A DNA stretch of 64,000 nucleotides. It comes from Rhexocercosporidium sp. MPI-PUGE-AT-0058. Taxonomy: Eukaryota; Ascomycota; Leotiomycetes; Helotiales. The stretch covers positions 372,001 through 436,000 of the forward strand of contig JAGTJL010000025.1 of NCBI GenBank assembly GCA_020746875.1, in the 5' to 3' direction. The position numbers were made by a program, and so were the translations under genes. Shown here piece after piece: positions 12,603-23,281 of the stretch (position 1 is its first letter; the number at the start of each line of letters is the position of its first letter). The notes under the pieces were generated by a model. That model was given only the letters and a program-made list of their open reading frames with translations. It was not told where the DNA came from and ran no database searches.

Positions 12603-12686
12603 CTGCTGACCAGCGGCATGCTTGTATTCATGACCACCTTTGCAGGCTTCGTATGGCTTGCAGACCCTGCAAGTCCTTCCAAGGTA
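12603..12686 (-). other. Possible upstream exon of the 2EXR gene, frame-broken
   Basis: On the minus strand, 28 codons read YLGRTCRVCKPYEACKGG and then HEYKHAAGQQ, ending at CAG/GTAATT. A 35-nt candidate intron ending in TGCAG would join it to FLTKDYRHLTR of the 2EXR gene. The C-x2-C-x5-C-x3-H-x3-H spacing looks like a small zinc-binding motif. A stop lies just upstream in this frame, and the nearest good ATG (MLSSAINTTDRNGTLEG) is in another frame, so a one-base indel or a missed splice must be assumed. The intron is shorter than usual. This is inference from reading-frame quality only. Confidence 0.35.
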
Positions 12687-13563
12687 CCATTGCGATCAGT
12701 GGTGTTGATGGCAGAGGAGAGCATGGTGGAGGTGCACAGTTCTGAGATTGGGGAAAGAGAAATCTGGGTGAAGAGATCTGGATGAGGAAATGGATGTGAG
12801 GAAATGGATTTGAGGAGGTGGAGATAAAGATGTCAATAATCTGCAAGATCCGTGAAAAGGCTTCAATATGAGTAGAGGGGTGGTGTAGAGTATCGCTGGT
12901 GCGGTTTGCTTTTCAATATCTGGGCTCTTGACTGAGGAGAGAAGATAACTCGGAGCGTGAAAACGTCGCGTAGATGGATCCGCTAGACGGCGAAGTTTTC
13001 CTAAAGCGATTTCTATTAGAATTGTGCGTGGTTTGAGTAGGAGGAAGGTTGTAAATTAGATGGCTTGGTCCAGGGTGAAGCAAGGGATGGGAGGAAGGGT
13101 CGTCGTCGTCGTCACGTGATGGTCATTGGATATGCTCACTAGCCCTTAATCTACTTACACTGCTGACGAATTTGCAAAGGTCCTGAGTTACTTAGATATG
13201 ACGAGTTATGGAAATTGAATACACGAAGATCCCTTGATTCACTACTTGAAGAAATCCCAAGTGACTCAGGTAATTATTCGTGGTTTCATCAAGGGTACAT
13301 CATGCAACGTGGGGAACTAGCCAGCGGTACAAACCAAACCGGCCTCATTTTGCTTATGGAAGGAGCTTCATTGATGCCAGAGGTGAACAGAAGTATTCTT
13401 GCCCAGTAAGGACTTAAAGGCAACATGGGATTGTGGCAGAAGCAATTGTACGATCCTTGCAAATGGCGCTGAACCACCAAAAGTTAGCTTCATCTAAGCA
13501 AGTTTGTATTCCCTTCCCTTGAAACAATATCATCGCTCTCATAGCTCAAGCTGTCGAGGCTGC
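12687..13563. other. Intergenic, no gene recognised
   Basis: The stretch is about 0.9 kb between two minus-strand genes. It should carry the promoter of the 2EXR gene at 11.8-12.6 kb and the 3' UTR of the MYND gene. Only motif-less short frames occur. Confidence 0.45.
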
Positions 13564-14392
13564 TCAAACATTCATAGACATGAAGCCTCCCATATTGCGC
13601 TTGTTCTCCTTCTCTGCCCGCTTCTCGGGAGTCGTGCAGCCTTTCTTGTGTCTAGCCCAGTCAACAGCCTGGCATTCCTTGCTGCAGTACACAACCTCCT
13701 GTTTAACATATCAGTTCGTCGTTCAGTGCGTATCAAACCAAGGCAGTGGGGGTATTGGGAACAATGATGGAGAAATGATACTAACCTGACACTTTCCGCA
13801 CTTCATAAGAACCTGTCCTTCCGCCAGATCGCTCTTCTCCTTAGCGCACTCCTTGCTCTCGCAGCGGATGGCGTTGAAGTTGTAGGGGGTACCATCGTTC
13901 TTGTAGTGGGCCAAGGCAATCTCGAATTGTTCCTTCATTGGAGCTCGGAAACCGGAGTCGGAGAGAGGGAAAGAGTACTTGGGAGAGACGTGGATCTTTG
14001 GGTAGGCTTCTCGGAGGAGTTCCATGTGGGCAGGCTCGATTGTCGCACCGACGCGCATGGCCAAGACAGCTGCAGAGACGACCTGTCAGCTTCTGTCCAA
14101 GACCTCTAAATGTCTGCCACTTACCAAGGAGGACTAGTCTGAGTTCCTTGGGGCTCAAACTTCCGCTAGCAAAGGGATCGCTAGTGAAGTACTTGTTGAA
14201 GAGACGGCTCAAGACACCATTGTTAAGGTGCTCTCTAGTAGCTTCGAGGCCCTTTCCCGAGAAGGGTAAGTCATCACTCTCTGCTTCGACAATCTCGTAG
14301 TCAAAGAGCTCAATACCGGCATCCTCGGACATCATGCTGGCCTCGTCGTGGTCATTGTCACCTTCAAAGAAACGCTCACCCCAGCGACCCAT
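13564..14392 (-). CDS. MYND-type zinc finger protein
   Basis: There are three exons on the minus strand, 14392-14125, 14069-13786 and 13698-13564, with GTAAGT/TGCAG and GTTAGT/AACAG junctions; the product is 228 aa. The splices join RLVLL to AVLAMRVGATIEP, and KCGKCQ to EVVYCSKECQAVDWARHKKG. The last two exons complete a MYND finger near the C-terminus: CESKEC, CGKC, YCSKEC, then H and C in WARHKKGC. The N-terminal half (MGRWGERFFEGDND) is acidic and has no known domain. MYND fingers bind short Pro-rich peptides, so a protein-interaction or transcriptional co-regulator role is likely, but the specific role cannot be read from the sequence. It is the only non-2EXR gene inside the 2EXR array and looks intact. 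Confidence 0.88.
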
Positions 14393-15377
14393 GGTGTATT
14401 GATTGGTGGTTGTTGAGGATAGGAAGTAGATGGAGGAGCTCGGACGTCGTTGCTATTGGCTGCGATACAATATCGTTATTGGCAGAGGTTGAAGTGGAGC
14501 AGTGCTTTGGGGGAGAAGGTGGTAGAAGCCAGGAAGGGTACCCGCTTGAGAGAGGTCACAAGTGTCTCGCTTAAAATAACGCTAGTCAAAACAAACAAGG
14601 AAGGAACGGAATTATATTGTTTGCAGAAGGGGTCCCACGGGGAAAACCAAGTTTAATGATGGGTAAAAACACAATCTGTTTATCAAGCTGTTTTATTTCA
14701 GTAATTATTTCATTCATTTGGTGTTTATCCTCCGAGTATTCCATACCATCTGATTTCAGCATCGAACCACATACCACAGCCTTCATTTGCCTGAAATCCA
14801 GCAAATGACCTTGTTAATGAAATGTAAGTCCTTATGTCTCCCACCGTAGCTATTAAATTGAGACTACCGTGATAGAAAAAGTCAAATGACTGTTGTTCTA
14901 CTGTAGTCCTCCGACAGCAGAAACTTGCGAGAGACGAAGCCTCAGGTCTGAGCTAGCTGTGGAAAATTGATGGAGCAGAATGACCATTCAGGAGAGCTGT
15001 TGTTGTTATATTTCCTGCGGTTGGTAGTTCATATATCTATCTATTACGCTGGCCTTCTCGTTGCAGACATCACCCATAGATCGAGGGTTGCCGAGGTTCT
15101 TGGTTTGGGTGAGTTGGTCATGATTGTGGAGAAGAAACAGGCGTATATTGTCTATGGAAAGGGTCATATGTTTCTTTCCTAAGTATGATAAATATTCTTC
15201 GGAGCATTGCAAGTAAATAGAAGTGTCTCATATTCTTCCCGTGGCTTCCGGTAGATTTTGCATGGTGGTGAACGACCAAACTGGCTTGTCGAAGGGTGAG
15301 TATTGAGGGTTGAAATATCAGGACTGATAGGTGGTCGTATTAATGTACCATCCTCTGAACCCAAGTACTAGCAAAGA
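14393..15377. other. Intergenic, no gene recognised
   Basis: The stretch is about 1 kb and includes the MYND gene promoter. Short frames at 14967-15182 plus and 14586-14804 minus have no motifs and no family support. Confidence 0.45.
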
Positions 15378-17243
15378 CTAATAGGCATCACCATCACGGA
15401 GATTGGAATACTTGAAGTGAATCAGCTTTCCTTCGCCATCAACGATCGATCCGAACTCGTCCCAATTGTCCATTTCTTCCAAGGAATGTCTACCACAGCA
15501 GCCCATAGATTGAGCAGATAGTTTAGATTCTTGTCCAGCTTTGACATGCCGATAAAATCCCAACTCTGGGAGATCGATTGTATTTGCGTGCTTCCGGGCG
15601 AGAATCCATGTTCCAGCAACGCATTGTTCAGTTCCTTGGTGAAACACAGTTTGGTATTCCTCCCAGGTATGGAAATCTGAGATTCGAGCATGAATGCACT
15701 TGGTCTCTTCCTTCGAGAGTACAAGAGTTTGGGGTACCTTGAAATTCTTGTCTTTCAACTCAGCTTGTTGTTTAATATCGCCGAGATACTTCATGAGCTT
15801 TTTTCCAACGTCAACTTTGTATGTAGACCCTGTTGGATAGTGGGCGGTATCGACGATAGCAAACAAGAGCTCAAGGTTCGGGAATAATACCAAACACCAG
15901 TCAACCAGTTGGTCATTGGCCCTCAGACAACGCATCTTCAAACAATCCTCTTGGAGCCAACGACAATCGATGGTGAGCATTTTGACTTTCTCTAGAGTTT
16001 GTGGGCAACTCCGACTCATGGCCTGAAGGAGTTCGTAAGCAGGCTTTGAGCCGTGTCTTAGAAGAAACTGAGATGGTAGCCAAAGCCAATCTCTCGATGC
16101 ATCAAAAGTGATTGGTTGTGGATTCCGTCGAAGCTGTCTTGCCACAGCCCGACTGTGGACTTCCTGTTGCCATGGGATCTGGGCAGCGCGACCTCTCTTT
16201 TCTGGCCACACGGTGTCCTGGAACAAGACCGCCATGTATCTCAGTGTCTCACTTCGGCTTTCTTTGCTTACCGCTAAGATATTCGGCAATGGTATGCGTT
16301 TGTCAAAGGTATCTAGTGGTGATCTTGGGCTCTTCTCAAATTGGAAGCCTATTCTAACCTTTCGGCCTCCAGGCATCGCCATTCGCCATATTTTGTGCCG
16401 CAATTCTGCTGGAAGGCGTAGAAAAAGAGTGAAGGTGTCAAACTTTCTCGAATCTTCTCCACCTAGATCTAGGGCCGGGGACATTCTGTAGGCCATTTCA
16501 ATCCCAGCATTGTCACAATTTGCATCGTTCTGCGATGCGTTCAACCCTTCGTCGTCTGGATTATCCGCCTTGTCGCTCGAATCTCTAGATTTAGAAAAGC
16601 CATCGCGGTCGGCATCAATTGTATTCACGGATTCGGGGTCACCGTATTCCACCAACATGTCGCCTTCTTCGTGGCTATCCGAATTCTCATCTTGAACTCC
16701 GTGCCAAGTCGCGGGTAAGTTGCAACTTGGAATTGTAGGAACCTTTCTGTTTGGGAAGTAGGTCCAGAATGAACTCGCGACATGCCCTGCGCACACTTCC
16801 TCCGTCTGAGAAGCGCCAAACTGAAAGAATTCTCGGAGTGATGGACGATGCGCCCAGTTGGGTTCCTTGGTAATTTCGAAAAGTTCGGTGCTCTGTAGCT
16901 CAAGCCTTCGTTTCTCGCAGGTCCGTGGAGTGCGCTGTCCATCCTTTTCATATTTTTCGACTGAACGATCCTCATTGAGAGACCTTTTTTGATAGCCAGC
17001 AAATATCTTGCCATGCAGTATGTAAAGGCTATCGCTTCTGTAGCTATGCCGGAATTCATATCGATTTTCCGATCGTGGAGCAATAGCTTCCTCTTCAGAC
17101 CATTCGTAGTTGGTCGCATTCTCGGCCCAGTCTTTTCGAAAAGTACTATCATCGCGAGGCTCATTGGAGAAGTTGGGAAGCGAATCCGTTCTTCTTTGCG
17201 ATACATCACGCCATTGTGGATGGCGTTCATTGTAATAATACAT
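15378..17243 (-). CDS. 2EXR domain-containing protein, long form
   Basis: A single open frame encodes 621 aa, more than twice the length of its neighbours. The first roughly 265 residues are hydrophilic, charged and probably disordered (for example acidic SDSHEEGDMLVEYGDPES and SSDKADNPDDEG). The 2EXR motif follows: FTLFLRLPAELRHKIWRMAM at about residues 267-286, then PGGRKVRIGFQ. AVSKESRSETLRYMAVLFQD is the NxESRxET block and FDASRDWLWLP the FxPxxDxxY block. The C-terminal 250 residues are globular-looking, with several Cys near the end (SMGCCGRHS). No membrane segment is seen. The extension could be lineage-specific or derived from an upstream gene. The start at 17243 is the first Met in frame. 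Function unknown. Confidence 0.8.
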   Translation of the reverse strand: MYYYNERHPQWRDVSQRRTDSLPNFSNEPRDDSTFRKDWAENATNYEWSEEEAIAPRSENRYEFRHSYRSDSLYILHGKIFAGYQKRSLNEDRSVEKYEKDGQRTPRTCEKRRLELQSTELFEITKEPNWAHRPSLREFFQFGASQTEEVCAGHVASSFWTYFPNRKVPTIPSCNLPATWHGVQDENSDSHEEGDMLVEYGDPESVNTIDADRDGFSKSRDSSDKADNPDDEGLNASQNDANCDNAGIEMAYRMSPALDLGGEDSRKFDTFTLFLRLPAELRHKIWRMAMPGGRKVRIGFQFEKSPRSPLDTFDKRIPLPNILAVSKESRSETLRYMAVLFQDTVWPEKRGRAAQIPWQQEVHSRAVARQLRRNPQPITFDASRDWLWLPSQFLLRHGSKPAYELLQAMSRSCPQTLEKVKMLTIDCRWLQEDCLKMRCLRANDQLVDWCLVLFPNLELLFAIVDTAHYPTGSTYKVDVGKKLMKYLGDIKQQAELKDKNFKVPQTLVLSKEETKCIHARISDFHTWEEYQTVFHQGTEQCVAGTWILARKHANTIDLPELGFYRHVKAGQESKLSAQSMGCCGRHSLEEMDNWDEFGSIVDGEGKLIHFKYSNLRDGDAY

Positions 17244-19415
17244 GGGGTGGCTTTGAAGATGCTTTGTGGTGTGAGGGTTTTGATGTACAGTTGCATCGCT
17301 TCAATAGTTTGGATATTTAAGGTTTTGTGCGAAACGCAGGGGAAGTGAGTGAGATAATGTTTCTGAAAATGTTCCCCATTTATGGGAATTACGCATACGT
17401 GATGTAATTAAGGAAGCCAGGGGCTTCCTAAAAGTTGGAATAATTAAGCGAGCGAGGAAGACTACCCCCAAATCATCCTTGGACTTTTCTGCCAATATCG
17501 GTATCAGCAATGGGCCTAGCAGCCGAAAACGTGGTAGTGTGCAGATAATTGCTTAGCTACAAGCCTCTTGAGGTGAAGGCTATGGGAGCGACGTCAGGAT
17601 ATCGCGCGAGACTAGACTTTAGACTCCACCACGAACTACTGTAAGAACTCGCTTGGGGCTGGCCCTAAAAACCACAATCAGTATGATGTATTCCCCTTGC
17701 AGCGTCTATTAGAGTATGGATACCTACCACAGCATACCGTAATAGCCCGCTATATGCAGACCAAGTGGGTGATTCCAAGAAACCCGAGTAGCCTTTAGCA
17801 CAATGTAGCCAGCCCACTGTTCCTCTCAAACCTTTTTTTAGGCCGTACTGTCCAATGTAAAGTATTATTAACGTTGCTAATCTTATCTATGACGAGTTAG
17901 CAAACTTTCCAAAAAAAAAATTCAATATACATATGCTCTCAGCAAATCGGCTGTCCGAAGTCCATCAAACTGCCATCAGCTTAATGTGCCCCATCGCCGG
18001 GAATATTTCCTCGAAATTCTTCGACTCGGCTGCGAATCGCTTGAGTCTGTATAATTCGTACTATGCATTTCGGAATTATTTGCCTAAGCGATCCAGATTC
18101 TATAGAGACAATTTGCATTTGTTTTTCGTGATTGCCTAGAAGGTATGAGTAGTCCCGCCCTGGACTTGAAGCTCGAAACAACAAACAATCCTCTAGCAGC
18201 CTACCTTACTCTAACCTACTCTAGGAATACAACTGGTAGTTAAGGAGATATATGACCTTCTGGAATAAAGAACCATGGGAGTGTTGCGGTTCGCGGAACT
18301 GGGAAGTAGGAGTGCAGAATGAATTCTCGTTTTTCGGTAGGAAATTTGGAAGGTGTGGTGCAGCTTGCGATAGACCATGGTCTGGCCAGCAGAGGAACCT
18401 GTTTATGCCCAAAGTAGCCACTTGAATAGGAATCCGATCTAATTCTCGGAGTTATTGAATTACAGAGTTTGTTGGCTATGCCCATCCCACAATGAAGAAA
18501 TACACAGGGCTGCCAGCTGCTCGCCTCATCTCAATACCGAAGCTGGGCTCTGCTACCCATATTTGCGGGATCCAAATCCCCTTTAAAGAATGTGGACATT
18601 GAAGAAAGTACCTAAATCCTCCTACTGTCCAATCTTTGATATGGCCCTTGTACATCATGATGTATATCCAAAATACATAGGATCATAGGCAAGCCAATCT
18701 CGCTTTCAAAATTTGAGATATTTTGTATTCCTGAACCTTTCAACCTAGTCATGTCCTATACGTTCGATAGGACTGAAAGGATCGAGTATTCTACAGTACG
18801 CCATGTAAGGAAAGGATATTTTACCTAGTCCCAAAGTAAACCGTGTCGAGATCCCACCCAAAAATAAACAAGAATATGAAATATATTAATAGCCTCTTTC
18901 AGGTCCTACGTGACTTAGAAGCGGCATCCTCTCGATCCTGACGTATGCTTCTTCTTTGTTGTAGCACTCTGCGCGGCAAAATGAAGCCAAGATGGCGGTC
19001 TGAAAAGGGAAAGAGGACACTGCTTGAAGCTGCGACAAGCCTGGGTACGATAGTGAAACTACAATTAAACCTCTACCAAATTGCGATAAAAATGAAAGTA
19101 GAAACAAGTAAGGTAAAAACCAAGTGAGGTTGAACGGACTGTCGCTTGAGTCACATGATCGCTGCTTACGTCAACTCGCCACCATCAACCATCGATGTTC
19201 TGTCGTTCCTTTCTCCATGTTATCCGAGAACCGCATCTCAGCTTCGATGTCATCTGGCAGCATCTCCTTGAATCCAGAAATCTGTTCGCTTGATACTCAA
19301 TTAAAGTCCCTGGGTTTCCTGAAAGTCCCGAAATACGACAACCCACCAACGATCCGAGCGAGGAGCGAGGAGGAAGCTCAATAAAACCATCAACTATACA
19401 ATCATATCCAGAACC
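17244..19415. other. Long intergenic region, no gene recognised
   Basis: The stretch is 2.17 kb between divergently transcribed 2EXR genes. Short frames only; the frame at 19124-19384 is probably 5' leader of the downstream gene. It contains the nested inverted repeat listed separately at 18736-18780. Confidence 0.45.
18736..18780. repeat. Nested inverted repeat (hairpin)
   Basis: GTCCTAT at 18753-18759 pairs with ATAGGAC at 18767-18773 across a 7-base loop. The outer CCTTTCA (18736-18742) pairs with TGAAAGG (18774-18780), leaving a 10-base asymmetric bulge. It is intergenic and no function can be assigned. Confidence 0.5.
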
Positions 19416-20438
19416 ATGGAAACAGACGAGACGGTCATCTCGGACTCATCTCCAGATTTCCTTCCAGACTCAACGGGACAAGCTCAGGGGCCCACCTTAC
19501 ATGCTCCGTCTTCACCCCGCGTCTTTACCCTCTTTCTAAACCTCCCACCCGAACTGCGCGCCCCAATCTGGAAACATGCACTCCCACGACGAATCATAAA
19601 ATGGACACGAACAGCCAACTCAAGCACGTTCAGCGCCCCGAGTAACTCGACCCCTCTTTTCGAGGTCTGTAAAGAGTCACGTGAAATAGCCATGTTATAT
19701 GGAGAGTACATCGACGTCTCAGAGCCCTCAGTCAGCTCCAGCTCCAGCTCTGGCTCCAATTCAGACCAGCCAGTGCTCTTTAGTCCCCTGCTCGATTACC
19801 TTCTCTTCGAACCAATCTGGACAGACCTCATCCCCAGACCGGGCGCGAAAATCCTCCCCGACCCTCTGGACTCACTGCCCGCCAACATGCGCAAAGTGCG
19901 TAGTATCATGGTCCATCCCCACTACACAGATGAACGGAAACGGCCCACAGCACTCTTCGAGAAACTGCCCTGCTTAGAGCAGGTTCTCGTAGCAGCGGAC
20001 GAGAAATCAATCGGGTTTCAGAGTAAATTCATCCTCGGCACAGTCTACGATATAAAGCTGTACTACGCAGCCGACGTGCGCAGACGTATCCCAGAGAGCG
20101 AGAGGAGTTTCAAGACGCCTTATATCGCGGTGGGATGTCTTGGTTGGACGGGGAAAGAGAGGAGGAAGATGAATCACGGGAAGCAGGACACGAGAGAATT
20201 GGTTGCCGTGTTTGAGAACGAGGCGCAGATGAAAGTGCACCTGGCGGGGGTTAGGGAGGAGGAGTGGAAGTTTACGCAGGAGTTACAGCTTGGGAAGCCA
20301 GTTTTAAAGCTTAACTTTAGGAGGGTGGAGGGCAGGAAGGATGCAGGTGGTGCGGCAGAACCACCGTCTTATTCTCAGGGAATAAGCACAGCGCCCGAGA
20401 GACCACCTCCTTATGTGGAAACGGAGGGAAGCAGTTGA
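19416..20438 (+). CDS. 2EXR domain-containing protein with C-terminal PY motifs
   Basis: A single open frame encodes 340 aa. The 2EXR motif is FTLFLNLPPELRAPIWKHAL at about residues 37-56, preceded by a short Ser/Asp-rich leader. FEVCKESREIAMLYGEY is the NxESR block and FSPLLDYLLFEP the FxPxxDxxY block. A Ser run (SSSSSSGSNS) separates the two. The C-terminal tail is disordered and carries PPSY and PPPY, both of the PPxY type that binds WW domains such as those of Rsp5/Nedd4 ubiquitin ligases. This tail is absent from the other copies in the window. There are no membrane segments. The role is not known; an adaptor function is inference from the PY motifs only. Confidence 0.82.
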   Translation: METDETVISDSSPDFLPDSTGQAQGPTLHAPSSPRVFTLFLNLPPELRAPIWKHALPRRIIKWTRTANSSTFSAPSNSTPLFEVCKESREIAMLYGEYIDVSEPSVSSSSSSGSNSDQPVLFSPLLDYLLFEPIWTDLIPRPGAKILPDPLDSLPANMRKVRSIMVHPHYTDERKRPTALFEKLPCLEQVLVAADEKSIGFQSKFILGTVYDIKLYYAADVRRRIPESERSFKTPYIAVGCLGWTGKERRKMNHGKQDTRELVAVFENEAQMKVHLAGVREEEWKFTQELQLGKPVLKLNFRRVEGRKDAGGAAEPPSYSQGISTAPERPPPYVETEGSS

Positions 20439-21048
20439 AGAAGTAGGTTGAGGAGTTTCGCACGCCTTGCTGTTGGGATGAAATGAACCATTTGCATTGG
20501 CTACTTTACGGTAAAGCAGAATTTCCCCAAATACGGAGAACACTTTGCGGTAGCTTTCTTGAGGACCTACTGTAGAACTTACGTCCTTAGGCACCCGGCA
20601 AATAAGATTCTAAACTGAGCTAATGTACCTGCTCGCCTCTTCACAGGCTAAGCATGTATAATTATATCGTCTATATACCATTACTAACTGATTCGTGTTG
20701 ATTTCTTTCCTCCTCAGTACCATTTCTCGGTCTACGAACATATCCCGAGCCGCTTAACGGAACGAATTCCAAAGCATCAAGGAACATTTCTCAACATTCT
20801 TTTAAGAGCCCATCCACCCATCATGGCACTGACTCTCAATGGAAGCTCAGCTGAAACTAAGCTTGGTCGAACTTGTGCGAACAAGAACCCACTGAATCAT
20901 TTGCAGAAATTTAAAGAGAACTCGATTCACTCTCGATTTTGAATCTCGATATATGGACCTAAGAAAATCGTCCAGCAACTTTTTTCTGAGATTCCGAGGA
21001 AGAGACCCATTCTAGTTACATCAACCATATCATACAGACACAATTCCC
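20439..21048. other. Intergenic between convergent genes
   Basis: About 600 bases between the 3' ends of the 2EXR gene and the CLPTM1-family gene. No open frame of note; probably 3' UTRs. Confidence 0.5.
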
Positions 21049-23281
21049 TCACTTCCTCTTCGACGCACCCCCCTTCTTCGAACTCCCCGAAACCTTAGCA
21101 GCCACCCCGCTGATAGCTTCATCCGCCTTCTTCGCACCCTCTTTCCCAATAGCCACACTAGCATCCGCACCAGCCGGGGCGCTCAAAGGCTTGGCGGCCG
21201 TCTTGGCCTCGAGTTCCTCCTCGTCACCACCTTGGCCGAATTCGTTGACACGAGTGTAATCGACCTTGTATTTGTAGCTCTGGTACAGATACACGAAGAA
21301 GATGACGTCATCTCTGAGAGTTGCGAGTCTGTGAAGTGTGGGCATCTTGATAGTGAAGGCAAAAAGGTCGTCAATGAATGTGTTGAGGAACTTGTACGTC
21401 ATGGCCTTGGCTGGCATGTGTGCTACGGACTTCAGGCGGTAGTTGATGTACAAGGATGGAACCATCATCAGGAACCCGTAAGCGTAGACAGAGCCAACGA
21501 GGGTGGTGATGACGAATGAGTACCACGATTTGTGGCTGTCGTATTTGAGGGAATAGGCAGCGTATGCGAGGAGAAGGGGAACGGCGATCATGTAGAGGTA
21601 TTTGAAGGCGACGGCGTCGTATTCCTTGGTCTTCTCTTCGGTTTCTGAGAGCTCGTGTTTGTCTTCGAAGGCGATTCTGTATGGGATTATTGAGTCTGGT
21701 GCGGGACGGACGCGGACGTTGACTACAGTTGTAATCTTCCAGAATTCGAGAACGATGCCCATTCCTTGTGAGAAAAGGATCATCCAACCTGATAATGTCA
21801 GTGTGATTTAGCGAGAAAAGGGGGGAACTTACTAGTATTGTCGTTGTTATCCAGTAGGTAGAGGAAGATAACAGCTTGCATGAACACGTTTCCAAGGATG
21901 GAACGAACTGAGATACCAACGTTGTTCTTCTTATTTCGATAATGCGAGATGTCGGATTTGAAAGCCAACATTTCAAAGATCATGTGGAAAACACTGACGA
22001 TGACGGTTGTAGCCAGGAGATAAATGTTAGTATCAAGCAAACCTTCCTTGATCATCTCAAATTCGCTTCCATCGCCACCCATGGTTTGACCTGTGAATGT
22101 TAGTCAGGCTCATTTTGAGCTGTGAAATAGACCTACCAGCTGCAGCATTTCTAGCTGTCTGTTTGACGCTCTCATCCACACTAGCAATAAGACTGAATTT
22201 CCAATTGGTTTGATGGTTGAGATCGATGTGCAATGGAAGTCTCTTGACGGTTGAATTGACAGGCATCATGTGAGTTCTGAGTTGCCAGAAAGTGTTGACG
22301 AACAGAACGGGGTAGTACCAGCCATTCTGCCCAGACCCATCACGAGCTCCAGAAGCTTCGAGTTGGATATATTGCCGGACAGCTGGGTTCAAAGTTGGGT
22401 AGTGCATTACTCCAGCATCCGGAATGAAAGAGAGGGTTAAGTTGGGGTGGTAATGCGAGTTGACGATTGGACCAGTTGGAAGTTCTTCCTCTTCCTGGTT
22501 CTGGTCAGCAATTTCTCCCCAACTGCCTGATTGAACATACCTCTTCCGTCTCCTCAGCAGACAAAAGATTCTTGACCTTCTTGACCTTCTTCTGCGTAAT
22601 ATACTGCGTCAAAGGACGTGTGAAATGATACGCCTTGGAGGGATCATATCCTTGACCAACCGGATCCAGTTTCTCTCCCTCCAACGCAACGTAGAAGTGT
22701 GCCCATAGTGTCCCGTTATTCTGCACTTCATTCGGCACAGCAAAGCTAGTATCAATAACCCTATTTTCCTCGAAGCTACCTAGCACAAATCCCTTCTCGT
22801 TAACCACGACCCGTTCCCTCGGAGCTTTCGAAATCGGCTCGGCGACGAAAGTAGGGGAAATGACGACAGTGATATCGAGAGGACTATCCAGAGGCCACAT
22901 GGGAGCTATGCGTTGGGCAATGGGATTGTAGACAGCGCCTTCGTCGAGGGTGTTGGGTCGAGCATTGAAAGGTGGGATCTCAGCTGTGTTGGCTGGGATA
23001 GTGACCACTGTGCCGGAGGCATCGGTTGTTGTTACTGCTGCTGGAGTCTTTGGGCCCATCACTTTGGTCATCACGAACTGCATGCCGAAGAAGATGGCGA
23101 GGCCTTGCATGGCAGATTTGACCATGGGCTTAGTGGTTGATCAGCCTTCACTCTGTGTTGTATTGCTTACATTGGACTGGACTCGACTTGATAGGAGAGG
23201 GGCAATTAGAGGACAAGAACATACGCTCATTCCGCCTTCTTGTGCTTGCGCACGGGCAGCTGGAGGAGCTACTCCTGACAT
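21049..23281 (-). CDS. CLPTM1 family ER/endomembrane multi-pass protein
   Basis: There are five exons on the minus strand: 23281-23225, 23128-22541, 22500-22137, 22090-21833 and 21788-21049, about 668 aa. All junctions restore frame: MSGVAPPAARAQAQEGGMS to PMVKSAMQG, NAAAG to QTMGG, and NDNT to SWMILFSQGMGI. The third junction has two possible acceptors 6 nt apart. The lumenal domain contains LWAHFYVALEG, HYHPNLTLSFIPDAG and FWQLRTHMMPVNSTVKRLPL. The transmembrane half begins at IYLLATTVIVSVFHMIFEML and includes FLYLLDNNDNTSWM, YDAVAFKYLYMIAVPLLLAY and FINDLFAFTIKMPTLHRLA-like family blocks. The C-terminal tail is Ala/Lys/Ser-rich (SSKKGGASKRK). Animal relatives retain GABA-A receptors in the ER or scramble GPI precursors; the fungal role is less clear. 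It is divergent from the LOG gene. Confidence 0.9.

Noticed and set aside
12628..12846. Minus-strand frame ending MVPWKDLQGLQAIRSLQRWS as N-terminus of the 2EXR gene
   Set aside because: It stops before reaching the 2EXR frame and no splice joins it in phase.
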